The translations under genes and the position numbers were made by a program. A stretch of 64,000 nucleotides of DNA from Malania oleifera. Taxonomy: Eukaryota > Streptophyta > Magnoliopsida > Santalales > Ximeniaceae. The notes below the pieces were generated by a model. The model worked only from the letters and a program-made list of their open reading frames with translations, did not search any database and was not told the origin of the DNA. The stretch covers positions 75,256,597 to 75,320,596 of the forward strand of contig NC_080419.1 in the NCBI RefSeq assembly GCF_029873635.1. Direction: 5' to 3'. Positions 10,997-24,500 of this stretch are shown piece after piece; the first letter of the stretch is position 1; each line of letters starts with the position of its first letter.

Positions 10997-12060
10997 ATGG
11001 AATCTCTGAATCCCAAAAATTTGTTTCCTACATCGCTGTCGCAAATAACAACTCAAAAGTTGGATGGAAAGAACTATGTTCAATGGTTTAAAGCTATTCG
11101 GATTTATTTATCAAAATTAGGGAAATTTGACCACTTGCTCCAATATGATTCTTCTGTTGATTAGAGAAAATACGTGTGAGTTCAAGAAGATGCCTTCATT
11201 GTTTCCCTCTTATGGAATTCAATGGAGTCATTGATTGCACGGATGTGTATGCATCTAGATACGTGCAAGGAGATTTGGGATTATGTCAAACTTTTATACT
11301 ACAGTTATGTTACACGTATGTATGATTTATCCCAAGAGTACTTTTAGTTATAACAAGGAGATAGGAGCATTGCAGATTATTTTGGTGAGATGAAGTGTAT
11401 TCATTAGGAGCTTAACGTCGTGCAACCTATAACTGTTGACGTTCGTGAGATACAGAAGCAGAGGGAGCAGATAACAGTTCTTCATGTTCTAGCAGGCTTA
11501 AGACCTGAATTTGAGTTCGGTCCTAGATACTCAATAGTGCTGAGCTGCCATCATTGACTAATGTTTATTCTCGTATCCTTCGTGCTTCTTTTAGCATGCA
11601 TTCTCTTGCTCTTGCATCTGGCTCTAAGAGGGCAGCCTTTGCTACACAGAGTGATTCTAGTTCTCTGTCAAACAACTACAAAAGTTATTGCGGTGGTTCG
11701 AGTAGTCGTAGTTGCAGAGATGGATGAGGCAGAGTTACTCCTCGCAAGTGCACTCGTTGTGGGCAGAATAATCATACTATTGAGCAGTATTGGGATCTTC
11801 ACAGCAGATCTTCACATGATGCCAATGCAGCCAGCACTGACTTCACACCTTTGGGGGCAGCTAATTCAGCCACCACCAACTCCTCACCTTTGGGGTCTAG
11901 TGGGGGGCAACGTACTGTCCCAATGTTAGAGGAAGAGTATTCCAAGTTCTTGCAGTATCAAGCATCACAACAAGCTTCTCTTCCCATTGCATCTCTTGCT
12001 CAAACAGGTAATCACACAGTAGCCTGTCATCTAGTACTCCTCGTCCTAGTCCTTGGATCA
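10997..12060 (+). pseudogene. Copia-1 gag pseudogene
   Basis: The ATG at 10997 opens MESLNPKNLF, followed by the Copia gag signature KLDGKNYVQWFKAIRIYL. The frame then meets TAG at 11162 and further stops. Later pieces include EIWDYVKLLYYS, the LHVLAGLRPEFE motif (about 11480-11515) and a zinc knuckle CTRCGQNNHTIEQYW near 11750-11800, in which the last Cys is Tyr. Frameshifts are needed to follow it. Confidence 0.85.
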
Positions 12061-15000
12061 TAGGCTCCGCTGCCACTGATCATATCACAAATATACCTAT
12101 CTTTTTCTCAGCTCTTCAATATCTTGCAAATTTACCTTGTGTTACTCTTCCAGATGGATCCACTACTGTGGTCAAGGGAATTGGGACAATAAAACCCACT
12201 TTTTATATTTCTCTTCCTTCAGTTTTATATATTGCCAAATTTCCTTTCAATCTTATGTCTGTTAGCAACATTACTAAATCCATGAATTGTTTAGTGACAT
12301 TCTTCTCTAATTCTGTGGTTATTTAGGATTTGAAGACGAGGAAGATTATTGGCGGAGGGCATGAAGCTGGTGGACTCTATTACTTTGAGCCACTCTCTCC
12401 TTCTACCGCCCACACGACTGCTGCCATGCCTTTCCAAATTCATTATCGCTTGGGTCATCCTTCATTGGAAAAGTTAAAATAATTTGTTCCTAGTTTGAGT
12501 TTTGTGCATAGTATTGATTGTGAGTCTTGTCAGCTGGGAAAGCACCAACGTGTTTCTTTCGCTTCCTAGGTCAATAAATGGGTTGCAAGTCCTTTTATGT
12601 TAGTTTATTCAGATGACTGGGGTCCTAGTAGGGTTGTGTCCAAATTGGGTTTCCAGTTCTTTGTAACCTTTGTAAATGATTATTCAAGAATGACTTGGTT
12701 ATATTTAATAAAAATTGTTTTGAGTTATTTCATGTATTTTGTGCCTTTTTTTCTGAAATAAAGACTCAATTTGGTTTACCAATTCGAATACTTCGAAGTG
12801 ATAATGCTAAAGATTCTTTCGGTGCTCAATTCACTTCTTATATGACTCAATTTGGTATTGTTCCTCAATCACCCGTGCCCACACTCTTCAACAAAGTGGG
12901 GTTGCAGAGCGAAAAAATAGACATCTTCTTGACATCACTCGCGCTTTACTTTATCAAATGCATGCACCTAAGGTGTTTTGGAGAAATGTTGTACTTACTG
13001 CTTGTTTTCTTATCAACAGAATGCCATCTTCTGTTCTTAGTGGTGAAATTCCCTTCTCCAATTTGTTTCCTAATTCGCCTTTATTTTCTCTTCCTCGTCG
13101 TATATATGGGTGTGTGTCCTTTGATCATCAACTAACACCTAGGGTGGATAAGTAGAATCCTTGTGCCATAAAATGTGTCCTTTTGGGCTACTCATATACT
13201 CAAAAGGGACATCGTTGTTATAGTCCTATGCTGCATCAGTTCTTTTTTTCTACCGATGTTACCTTCTTTGAGTCTATGCCTTACTGCACCTAGTCACTGA
13301 GCCCTTCTGAGTTCAATGAGTCTCTTCCTTTGCATAATCTTCCAGATTCTACATTGTTGTCCTTGCCTAACCAGCCATCCTGGTCTCCATGTATTTCGAG
13401 TCCTTCTCATCGCCTTGATCATCCTAATTTGCATGTGTATTCACGACGGCAGCTCCATGGAAGAGAGTCTTCTCTAGCTTCTACTACCACTCCTTTGGTT
13501 TCCTCGTCCGATGATCATACTTCCCATGATGTTGATCCTCCTATTGCTGTTCCAATATGTAGACTCACATGTACTCAACACCCTATTTCCAACTTTGTTT
13601 CTTTTGACTCCTTATCACCCTCCTATTATTGTTTTGTCACTGCTCTATCATCCTACCCTTTCTAAATTTATTTCGGAAGCCTTAGCCCATTCAGGATGGA
13701 GGGATGCTATGGTTGAAGAGATTAATGTTTTAGATGACAATGATACTTGGGACTTGGTACCTCTTTCTCCTGACAAGTTTGTGGTTGGTTGGTTGTTGGG
13801 TTTACACTATGAAAGTCAACCCGGATGGTTTTGTGGCTCGTTTAATGGTCCGTCTTGTTGCTAAGGGATACACTCAGGTTGATGGTCTAGATTATTCTAA
13901 TACTTTTTCTCTAGTTGCCAAACTTACTTTAGCACGTCTGTTCATCTCCTTGGCTACTACTTGTCACTGGTTTTTACATCAGTTAGATGTGAAAAATGAC
14001 TTCTTGCATAGTGACCTTGAGGAGGTTTATATGGAGCAACCACCTAAGTTTGTTGCTGAAGGGGAGTTAAGCTTAGTGTGTCGGTTCAAGAGGGCTTTAT
14101 ATGGTTTCAAACAGTCTCCCAGAACATGTTTTGGTTATTTCAGTGCTGTAGTACTTGAGTTTGGTCTTTGACGGTATGTTGTGGGTCATTTCGTGTTTTA
14201 TCGTCATACTTCATCGAGTTGGATCCTTCTTGTTGTTTATGTGGATGATATTGTTAGTACAGGCAATGATGATAAAAGTATTCAAAGTCTCAAAAATTTT
14301 TTACGAACTAAGTTTTAGACCAAAGATTTGTGAACTTTGAAATACTTCTGGGGTATAGAAGTGTCTAGATCTCATATCGAAATTGTTGTGTCACAAAGGA
14401 AGTATGTTCTTGATTTGTTGGATGAAATTGGCGTATTGGGATCCAAACTGGTTGATAGACCCTTGGATCCTAACAGCAAGTCAATGGTGATTTGCTACCT
14501 AATCCTAGACAATATTGGAGACTTGTTGGAAAGTTGTGTTATCTCACGGTCACTTGGCCGGGTATATCTTTTGCAACAAGTGTTGTGAGTCAATTTCTAG
14601 ATTCTCCAAGGACAAGTCATTGGGATGCAGTAATTCGCATCCTGAGATATCTCAAAGGTGCACCTAGGAGTGGTCTTTTATATCATGATCAGGGTCACAC
14701 TTATATCCATGGATATACAGATGTAGATTAGGCTGGATCGCCTTCCGATCGGAGATCCACCACCGGGTACTATATCTTGGTTGGTGGTAATTTAGTTTCT
14801 TGGAAAATTAAGAAACAAACTGTGGTGGCAAGGTCAAGTGTTGAATCAAAATATAGAGCTATGGCTCACATTACTTGTGAACTTGTTTGATTGAAGAACA
14901 TGTTGAAAGAATTGGGCTTTCCGCATTCTCAACTTATGAAGTTGATGTGTGATAATCAAGCTGCTCTTCATATTGCCTCCCACCCGGTTGTTCATGAGTG

Positions 15001-15115
15001 GATGAAGCACATTGAAGTTGATTGCCACTTTGTTTGGGAGAAACTTGTGTAGAAGCTCATTACAACCACTTATGTGAAGTCGGACATGCAGCTTGCTGAT
15101 TTGTTTACCAAAGCG
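12061..15115 (+). pseudogene. Copia-1 pol pseudogene (integrase, RT, RNase H)
   Basis: Fragments in several frames follow Copia order. A pre-integrase/integrase zinc region lies around 12440-12560 (HYRLGHPSLEKL, then CQLGKH). An integrase core fragment follows, with IRILRSDNAKD near 12785. RT begins near 13680 and runs through DGFVARLMVRLVAKGYTQ, QLDVKNDFLHSDLEEVYMEQ and LYGFKQSPRT. An RT catalytic segment FMWMILLVQA sits at about 14235 in a shifted frame. RNase H has SDRRSTTGYYILVGG and VVARSSVESKYRAM near 14745-14865, then ADLFTKAFG near 15095. In-frame stops (for example at 14728 and 14887) and frameshifts rule out a functional protein. Confidence 0.85.
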
Positions 15116-15188
15116 TTTGGGGGGGGGGGGGTGCTCATGCTAAATTCATGTGTAACAAGCTAGGAGCTTATGACATTTATGCTTCAAC

Positions 15189-15197
15189 TTGAGGGGG
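15189..15197 (+). other. Copia-1 polypurine tract
   Basis: TTGAGGGGG lies directly upstream of the 3' LTR, the usual position for priming of plus-strand DNA. Confidence 0.75.
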
Positions 15198-15354
15198 TGT
15201 TAGAAGTTATATATGTCTTTTAGTATTATTATTGAGTATGTTAGTATGTTAATTAGTGAGAATTAATAAGGGTATTATTGTCATTATATTGTATTTGAAT
15301 TTTGGGAGAGACCTATCTTCAAGTTAGGTCATTCATTTTAATCAAATCTTAACA
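15198..15354 (+). repeat. Copia-1 3' LTR
   Basis: This 157-bp LTR (TGTTAGAAG...CTTAACA) is similar to the 5' LTR but lacks about 17 bp around TATCATAAATAAAG and has scattered substitutions. The insertion is therefore not recent. The right GTATA duplicate follows at 15355. Confidence 0.93.
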
Positions 15355-15445
15355 GTATAATCATTTCTTTAACCAATGTGGACAAGTATCAAGCAGCTTC
15401 ACAGTTCAATTGGCTGATCTCATGTTCTGCATATAATTGACACAG

Positions 15446-15565
15446 ACAGAGAATGGACTGGTAGAAGCAGTTGCCGTTCTCATTTCAAAAATGCCACGAA
15501 TGCGTCCGGAGATTGAAACTAGAAGATTAGGTGAATGCTTTGAAACCAAGCCTGATTTTATCAAG
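15446..15565 (+). CDS. NUP85: NUP85 exon 1 of those visible
   Basis: It codes [20 protein letters not shown]...TKPDFIK, 40 codons in phase 0. The acceptor is CACAG at 15441-15445; an AG four bases further (15448-15449) is a possible alternative. The donor GTATAT is at 15566. The intron to its left holds Copia-1 and probably the Ogre palindrome. Confidence 0.88.
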
Positions 15566-18500
15566 GTATATTTTAATATTTGAAAATTTTAATGTTTTTA
15601 TCTTTCTTCGTTACCATTTATGTCACGCCAACACATTATCCAGGCATGGGAGAAATGGCGAGCACAAATAACTAAGCTAGATTGCAGCAGTTTCTGGGTT
15701 CAGTGTGATCACCATTTGACCAGGGAGGGTTTGAGAAATATGCTACAGATCATGCTGGGAAATACCAATAATCTTTGCACTGTGACATATCATTGGACAG
15801 AGCTGTATATTTCTCACTTTTTATACATCAAGCCTTTCATTATGGTCAGTTCCTATTTACATTCCTTTGAAAACTGATTGAATTTTTGAAAAATGATTTT
15901 TGTATTTTCTCCTATTTGTTGTGATGCCTTTGTCGTTCAATTTTAATCTTGAATCAGGGTCTTGAAAGCATGCATAGCCTAGCTCAGAAATGCATTCAAT
16001 TGAAACCCATTTCCAATGCCCATAGATTGATGGGACTTCTTATTGGAATTCTCGAAGAAAATACTGAGGTGGGCAGTTTGGACTAGATGTTGCTTTGATA
16101 TATATATATTTATTTTCTACTGTTAAGGCTCCATCAGGATTTTCTATATGGTTCAGGTTGTGTTAGCTGAATGCTCAAGAGGATTTGGCCCTTGGTGAGA
16201 TGTTAAATCAACTTTTTAAAATTATAGTTTATTTGTTAATATTTTTTTCCACTTATGACTTAGCTATCAGAAGTTTCAACTAGAAGACTTTACCACTTGG
16301 GTGCAATTTGCCTAAATGGTGCTTTTCATTGTCATTAGGATGGTTGCCCATGCCATAGAGTTGTTGACTGCAGGAAGCTATCAAGCAGAGATTATTTTGC
16401 ATGAAGAGCGTCATAATTTGGGGGGAATCAGTATAGAGGAGCTTCATCGACTTGTCTATGCTCAAGTTTTATCTTCTCATTCATTAACTTGGCAAGTAAG
16501 TCTTTATTACATGAAGAAAGAACTATTGATTATACCGTATTTAGCTTGGTAGATTATTTCGAAGAACCAGAATTATGCTTACCCAATTTTTTTAGTGCTA
16601 TGATGCAAAATTTTGCACTCAGTTTCCATGTTTTGGGTTCCAATATTCTGGGTGCCTTTAGAACCAACTTCAGCAAGATAATGACTTCTAATGACTGCTA
16701 ATCTGCTATAATTTTCCAATGGCCTGTTTTGGGGTTCATTGTTGCAAATTTCTTCTATTTTTTTTCCTGTTGGATATTCTTGCTAGAGACATCTTTCTAC
16801 CTCTAAGATGGCCTTCATATCTAAATAACTTATTTTGTAAAAAAACCATTCTAATGTGGTGTCTGAGGTGAACTGTACTGGAAATTGATCTTTTCACCTC
16901 TGAGAAAATTAAAATTTGAACTCTGGCTGCTCAATTCCAGCAACAGCACAGATGAAATAGAGGGTTTTTCACTTAAATCACCAGCCAAAACGGTTGAACC
17001 ACAAAAAGCCATGGAGAAATGTTTTATATCTGTTATCTAGAAAATTTAGTAGAATGAAGTCATCTTAATTCCTTAAATCTTTTATATATGTTATCTAGAA
17101 AGTTCGTAGAATAAAGTCATCTTAATTCCTTAAATCTTTTATATCTGTTATATATAGAAGTTTGTAGAATAAATCATCTTATTCCTTAAATCTTTTATAT
17201 CTGTTATCTAGAAAAGTTCGTAGAATAAACTCATCTTAATTCCTTAAACTTCAAACTTCTTACTGTCTCATGCATATTGATATCTAATTTAAAATTTTAT
17301 TTTGAAAACCTCATATCTTATAAGAGATGGTGTTCCAATTTGGATTTACTGATTGAAGTGTCAGTGCTGGTCCTTGCACTTCAAAACTCTGCTTAGATTT
17401 GTGAAGTGTTTCTACTTTCGCAAATTTAATAATCTTTAATGTCATTATTTGTGTTTCTCAATGTTCAAGTTGGTGAATTGCACATGATAATTGATTAATG
17501 AGTGATTCTACCTTTGGAGGTATGGCATGACCGCCAATGAGCATGGTGGCAGCAGACAGTCCTCTGTAGATCGCTTCAGCTAGGGTTTGCGGTGTGGAGA
17601 GGGCTGAGGGTCGGGAGCTGAAGAATAAAGGAGTGGGCTTAGAGTTGAGTGGGCAGGGGATTATACATATTACTTTGAACTTGGGTCATCTGTTGGGTGC
17701 TATTGGGCTTGACCCAAATGTATTTAAAGCGCAGCATGCTCCAACTAACTTGTTTTCTCCAGAGCAGGCCCAAGACAAATCTCTGGCGTTGCAAAGTCCT
17801 GTTTGATATCAGGCCCAAAGTTCATTGGAGAATTTCATTGAGCGGCCTTTGATTTCAGGTAAATCACCAAGTAACAAGGCCTAAAGTTCAGAAGAGATGG
17901 CTGTGGAGATGGGTCATGACACAGATGGGCATAGCAAAACTGGTTTCGGGCAGTGTGAGAAAATGGAGGAGAAACATCATCGGAGTACTTATTCTATGAT
18001 GAGGGGGAGACTCTAGATTAAGTTAAGTAGCAGGCAGATGTATGGTGGGAGGGATTTATTGAAGATAGATGACATTACCAGTCGTGTTGCTACAGAGGAT
18101 GGTGCGAGGAAGCTCTTATGGGAATCAAGATGATGCAGTATTTAGTAACAACAAAGCAAGGATGGATGCATAGAGGAGTCTCAGGTTGCTGAAAAGGAAG
18201 CAGCATTAAAGGAGAAGAGCAATGATATTATAGATGACTCAATTGGAAAGAATCTTGGTGCAGATGGGAGGCCAGTTAGGATTCTTGAAAAACAACACTG
18301 ATGGTCATTTTTATATTGAAGACTCAAATGGAGTGAAAATAGTCTCGAATAGAAGAGTTAGTGTGGAAACTTCGTTGGAGAAGAACTGGGGAGATGTATC
18401 AGATGAGGAGGGGGATATGGATAATGATATTTTGATTGCGAAGAAGGGCTTTTCTTAGATAAAGTTGAACAACTTGGTTATGGTTCAGATAATTCTGATT

Positions 18501-21500
18501 TTATGGGGGCTCATTCTTCATATTCAATGGATGATCTAGAGGGACTTCTTGGATTGAGGAATGATGAATAGAAGAGGTAGAAGACAAGATTGAGACAAAT
18601 GATATAAATACTGATTGTGTATCGTATTCAACATATGCTAAATAATAAAGGTATGTAGCTAGCAGACTCAGAAGGAAAGGAAGTTTGCCTGGATGAAGGC
18701 ATAATCAAGGCTAAGAAAGGGCAACAGGAATTTGGCTAATTTGCAATGTTCCATCAAATATGATGGGAAAGGTCTGAAAAGAGGTTTTCTTTGGTAGTGT
18801 TCTGTTTAAAAGCTTAGATAGGGTCTTGGGTGGAGGGTGATAGTGGTTTGGATGGTGAGCAGCTTTTGTTTGGGGCGGTCTTAGTTTTTGTTTTTATTTT
18901 CTTTGAGGATTCTTCATCCACTATTGCTTGTACTTTCTTTCTCTCTTTGTATATGTTCTTTTATCATCTAAAAAATATATATTTAATATTTTCTATTTCT
19001 TTTCCTTTTTTTTTTTTGTTGTGCCCTAATGCTATTTCTTTTTAGATTGGTACTTAATCTTAGTTAGACGTGCTTTGATCATGTTCATGTAAGGTACTTT
19101 GTTGCTTGTATCTGCAGATTGCGCCAATCTATTTGACATCATGCATGAAGCAGGGAATGGGGTTATTGGAAACATTATTGCTCAACCAACCAGCTCAACA
19201 TAGTCGAATACTACTTAAGGTGATTAATTCATCTTTTGCTGGTGTGGATTTTCAATGAATTATTTCTTTCTGAGTTTTGCAGGGCCTTGTTTACCGAATG
19301 ATAAGATGCATTATGCTCCATGCAGAATATAGAGATTTGTCGCCTATATGAACTGGACAGCGTCAGTTCAAGCATTATGAAGGTATATATAATCTTACAG
19401 TTATTAATGGATTTGACAAATTTTCAGCCCACTTCTTTTTATCAACTGATTTGTCCTCAGGCTGTATATGTAAGGTTAAATGGTCGCAACCCTCTGCCAC
19501 CACCCCAACTGGCAAGTGGACAAACCATTTTTTCAGTTGGGATTTCAATCCTAACCCTGGAGCTTGGATGAGTTAAAAGAAAATAAATGGCAGCACCTCC
19601 CCACCCCCCCCCCCCCCCCCACCCACCACCACCAAAAACCCCGACAAAACACACATACACCCCACACCTGCACATGGGAAGGGAGGCAATGTGTCAAATT
19701 CACACATCAGACATGTGCTAGCTAGATCTTGGCCACGTAAAGACAGAGAAGGTTTCAATCTTGGAAGGAGCTTTTTTATGGAGCAATCCATGAGGCCTAA
19801 TGGGCCAAAGTGGACAATGCATCATTGTAATTGGTCCATGACCATTCACCCATGCTCCTGGAGTAGCTAACTAATTTGCAGCCATGCCCTTTTGCCTTCT
19901 ATATTGTATGCAGTGCGCACACACAGACCAGCACAGATGCAGTAGTATGATTACCTTAAGTTCTCATAAGGCTTGAGAGTTTGCAGTGCATGATCGTACA
20001 AATTTAGGCCAAAGTGGACAATGCATCATTGTATGCAGTGTGCACGCCGCACACACACGAGCACGGATGCAGTGTATGATTATCTTAAGTTCTCACAAGA
20101 CTAAGAGTTCGCAGTGCATGATCTTGCACATTTGGTTTATTGCTTAGGAATTGGTATTTTTTGATTGATAGATTGCTGGTGTTTACCACTGGAAGCATGG
20201 TAGGAAAGGTTCTGGGGTATTTTGGCTTCAGCAAGCTCGGGATGAATTTCGTCTTAATAGAATTGCTCGGAAGTTGTTTGATTTTGTTGGGAAGTCGATC
20301 TCCGAAGAAAGTTTTAAGGTATTTATTATTCAACTTTAACCCACTAAGCACAACAACTAGAGAGGTAGTGAGTGCTTATTTTTTCAATCCTTCCCATCCC
20401 TCCCTCCACCCCCTCCCCCCCAACAAAAAAAAATCCCAATCCACACTCACCCTACTGCAACTGCAATGTTTTACAAAAATACTGTAATTTACCCTTAAAA
20501 TAGTATTGTAATATTCCTTTACCCATTAATTGACATATTGTCTTTTGTCCCTACAGCAATGGGAAGGATTAATTGAGTTGTTGGGTTCTGAATCAAAGGC
20601 TGCTGGAGGCCTAGAGTTTCTGCACAAGTATAAATCTTGTCTCCTTACTCTTGTCTATGTCTTGTTTAGATTTAAGGGAGAGAAATATTCAATTACTATA
20701 ATCTTTTCATATTTCTCCATTCCTCCTCTTGGTTCTAATTTTATGCCTCACACAGGTATAGGGATTTTAAGAAATCCCTCCAGCAGATTCATGATGGAAA
20801 GGCTACTGATGCTGCAAGGCGAGCTGTAGAATCCCTTATATCAGTATGTATTGCAGTTATACCTAAATTTATTGCACGGATCCCATTATCAAAATGATAT
20901 ACCACTAGTAGGAGAATCTGGAATCATGGTTGTCTGTGGCTTGGAATATTCTGAATTTTACTCTATCCAGACGTGTCATCATTCTATTATTCATCTAAAA
21001 GTATGAATTTTTAATGATGTAAACATTTTGTTTGACAAAAATATACTCACTTTTTAAGCTATTTATACAATATTACCCTTATATAGACCCGTGTTAATTA
21101 TAGTATTTTGTTTGATGAAGACATCCTTATTTTATTAATTTTGTTAATGCAAAAATATCCTTATTATACAGGCCTTAAGTATAATATATTAGCCTTGATA
21201 AAGATATTATTACTTTGAATTTATTATCTTTACTTTTTTAATTTGTTCATACAAAAATACTGTTATAGACAGTTATCTTAGGCAAATGTTATGTTTTCAT
21301 TCTATGTTCCAATATCTCATAAGAAAATAAATTCATGTTGAATACATATCATTCTATGGGTAGAAATTATCAACTAAAAAGCACCAATTTCAGTGATGAA
21401 ATTTTGATTAGATTATGTGAGGGTAAGATGAATAAAAAGTGTTTGTCAAAAGATTTTACTGCTAACTATTCTACAATTCAACCCACAGAATGATAAAAAT

Positions 21501-24500
21501 AATAAAGAATAGAACTCCAACACTCTCGTTTTCATGTGTTTTTTTTAAGTTTAAGCACTAGTTTGGATAAATGGACGAGGGTGGGCTAGGTTGGCCATTA
21601 TAGATGGGAGAGGTCAAGAAGGTAGTGTAGGAAACTAGGGAAAGATTTTAGCAACTTGGAACATGGCAACATGGGAGAAGGCTTGGACTTAGTTGATACA
21701 GTGATTTGAAGAAAAATTAAAGTAACATGCCTCCAATAGACTTAGTGGATAGGGGAGAAAGGTAGAGAAATCAGAAAACCAGGATTTAAACTTTACACAC
21801 TAGAAAAGAAAAGCATAAAAATGAGGTGGAGACCATTGTAGACAAAGGCCTAAAAAATAATGTGATAGATGTTGGAAGAATAGGGGATAGGATCATAAAA
21901 ATTAAGATAGTTGTATGTTGAGAGATAATAAATGTCATTAGCGCATGTGCTAACCAACTAGGATTAACAAAAAACCTTAAAGAGACAATTTTGGGAGAAT
22001 ATGGATAGCATCATACAAGGGATATTAGGGTCTAAAAAAACATTTGTATGAGCTAATTTGAATGGACACATTGGAAAGAATAATAAATGATAGAATACAT
22101 GGAGGCCATGGATATGAAGACAAAAATGAGCCCAAGAGCCCAAGGATATGATTTTAGATTTTGCCATCGCATATGATCTTGTTATAATGAATACCTGCTT
22201 TAAGAAACAACAAGCACACTTAATAACTTTCAAGAGTGGACAAAATAAAGCAAAAAAATAATCTTAACGAGGAGGAGAAACCATTTACTTTGCAAGGATT
22301 GTAAAGTGATCACAAGGGAAATATTGACTTTTACAACATATAGTTTTAGTACTACATATTTATATAAAGAAATTCAAGAAAAGAGCAACATAAACTAGTG
22401 CATGAGGATTCGGTGGTGGAGCTTGAAAGGAGAAAATATAGTAAAATTCGAGGATAAAATGATTAAAGAGTGTGATTGGACAATAGGGATAAAGTAAATG
22501 CAAACACTCCGTAAAAAATAGAATAACCAACTCTATTAAAAAGATAGCAAAAGATATTTTAGGTGAATCCAAAGGAAGTGTCTTGGACAGCAAAGAAAGC
22601 TAGTAGTGTGAATAAGTTGTCCATGAAGTAGTAAAGACTAAGAATTTGGTATAAAACATGTCAAAAGTGTAGAAATACATAATACTTTGAAAAGTATAAA
22701 GAGGCAAGAAAATAGGAGAAAAATGCCATTAATGAAGCGTAACATAGAGCTTATGATAATTTATATCCTACACTAGATACAAAAGAAGGGGACAAAGACT
22801 CATAAATTAGCTAGAGCCCAAGAAAGAAAGTGCAAAAATTTAGGGAACGTTAAATGTATAAAGAATGAGATTGATAATGTCTTGGTAGGAGAATAATACA
22901 TAAAAGAGAAGTGGCAAAGATACTTTCGTAAGTTATTTAATGAAAACTAAATTAAAAGCTTAGACCTAGGAGTGACAAATATGGAAAAGACTAAAAAACT
23001 GAGATTTGTTCGCAAAATGAGAGTCATTGAAGTTAAGATGACTTCAAAAAAGATGAAAAGTGAGAAATGTATAGGACCAAATAACATCCCAATTAAAGTT
23101 TGGAAATATCTAGGGGATAAAGGAAATATGTAGTGAACTTATGTATTCAACATCCTGTTTATCTCTTGGGGGAAAAAAAAAAAAAACTAACTAATATATT
23201 CGACACTATTATAGAAACCAAGAAAATGCCAAAGGAATGGAGGAAAAACACGTTTATACCTATTTACAAAAGCAAATGTGATATTCAAAATTGTAATAGC
23301 TATTGTGGGAATACATTTATGAGTCATATGATGAAATTGTGGGAAAGAATAATTGAACAAAGAATAAGAATAGAAACGAGGATCTCAAAGAATCAATTTG
23401 GTTTTATGCTTGGGAGATCAACAACAAAGGCTATTTACCTACTAAGAGGATTAATGAAAAAATTTAGAGAAGAGAAGAGGGACTTGCAAATGGTTTTTTG
23501 TTACTTAGACAAGACATATGATAGAGTTCCTAGGAAAGTTTTATGGTGGGTCTTAGAAAAGAAAGAAGTATGCAGCAGATATGCTGATGTCGTTAAGGAT
23601 ATGTATGATAGTGTAACGATTAGTGTTAAGACTGTAAGATAGAGTGTCTAGAGAATTTCTAATCATAGTAGGTGTACATCAAGTTTCTACGGTGAGTACC
23701 CTATTTGTTTTAGTGATTGATGAACTTGATAGGAATATCCAAAATGAAATCTCATGGTATATGTTGTTTGCAAATGATATTGTTTTGATTGATGAAAGTA
23801 AGAGTGGGAATAAAATCTAAATTAGAACTTTGGAGAACAACTTTAGAGTTTAGAGATTTTAGGATAAGTAGAAATAAGACAAAATATATGAATGTAATTT
23901 GAGCCATGTAAGGAGGAATATTGAAGATAAAATTAGACTTGATAAGCAAAAAATAAATAGCACTAAGAAATTTTGGAATCTTGGATCTATTATGCAAGCA
24001 GCGGGAGAAATTGAAGAGGATGTAGTACATAGAGTTAAAAGTAGGTTGAGTAAAATGGAGGAGTGCATTAGGTGTGCTGCGCGAGCGTAGATGGTAGGCT
24101 CACCAAGGCTTGGGTCCTTAACTACCAAAAATAATAGTTATAAAACCTAACTATCCCAAGTTCAATAGAAAGTGGGTAAGTTAGGTATCGATCCACGGAA
24201 ACTTAAGCACTGTTATTAAACCACTTCCAATTTAGTTTACAAAAACCTTGTTATGAAAAAGAAGTAAAAGATGGTATTTTGCAATGGTGATTGTCCAACA
24301 ACTACTGGAAAGCATGTAACTGAAAGCAAGTAAATCTATACTATAGAAAAGTAGGTAAATTTCTAAGTTACCCTACTCCTACAAAGCGATTGTGGTCCGA
24401 ATCAGACGCTGGACGCCATGCTTCTAACTACGCTCATTCAGACTTCCATAGAAGTACTAACCCGAGCGGGCCAAAGCGGAAAAGGGGCGATTGAGGGCAT

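Larger units (their letters stand above)
10224..15354 (+). mobile_element. Copia-1: complete but decayed Ty1-Copia retrotransposon
   Basis: This 5131-bp element is flanked by a perfect 5-bp target duplication GTATA (10219-10223 and 15355-15359). LTRs are short (174 and 157 bp), begin TGTTAGA and end CTTAACA. A tRNA-Met-type primer-binding site follows the 5' LTR and a polypurine tract precedes the 3' LTR. Gag, integrase, reverse transcriptase and RNase H occur in the Copia order on the + strand, all interrupted. It sits in the intron upstream of the first visible NUP85 exon, in the same orientation as the gene. A run of 13 G near 15119-15131 disrupts the RNase H tail and may partly be a sequencing artefact. 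Confidence 0.93.
16496..19117. other. NUP85 intron 5
   Basis: This 2.6-kb intron holds a 4-copy tandem repeat (17026-17255) and a probable L1 ORF1 relic (17525-18800), both listed separately. The rest is ordinary AT-rich intron ending in a pyrimidine tract and CTGCAG. Confidence 0.7.
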
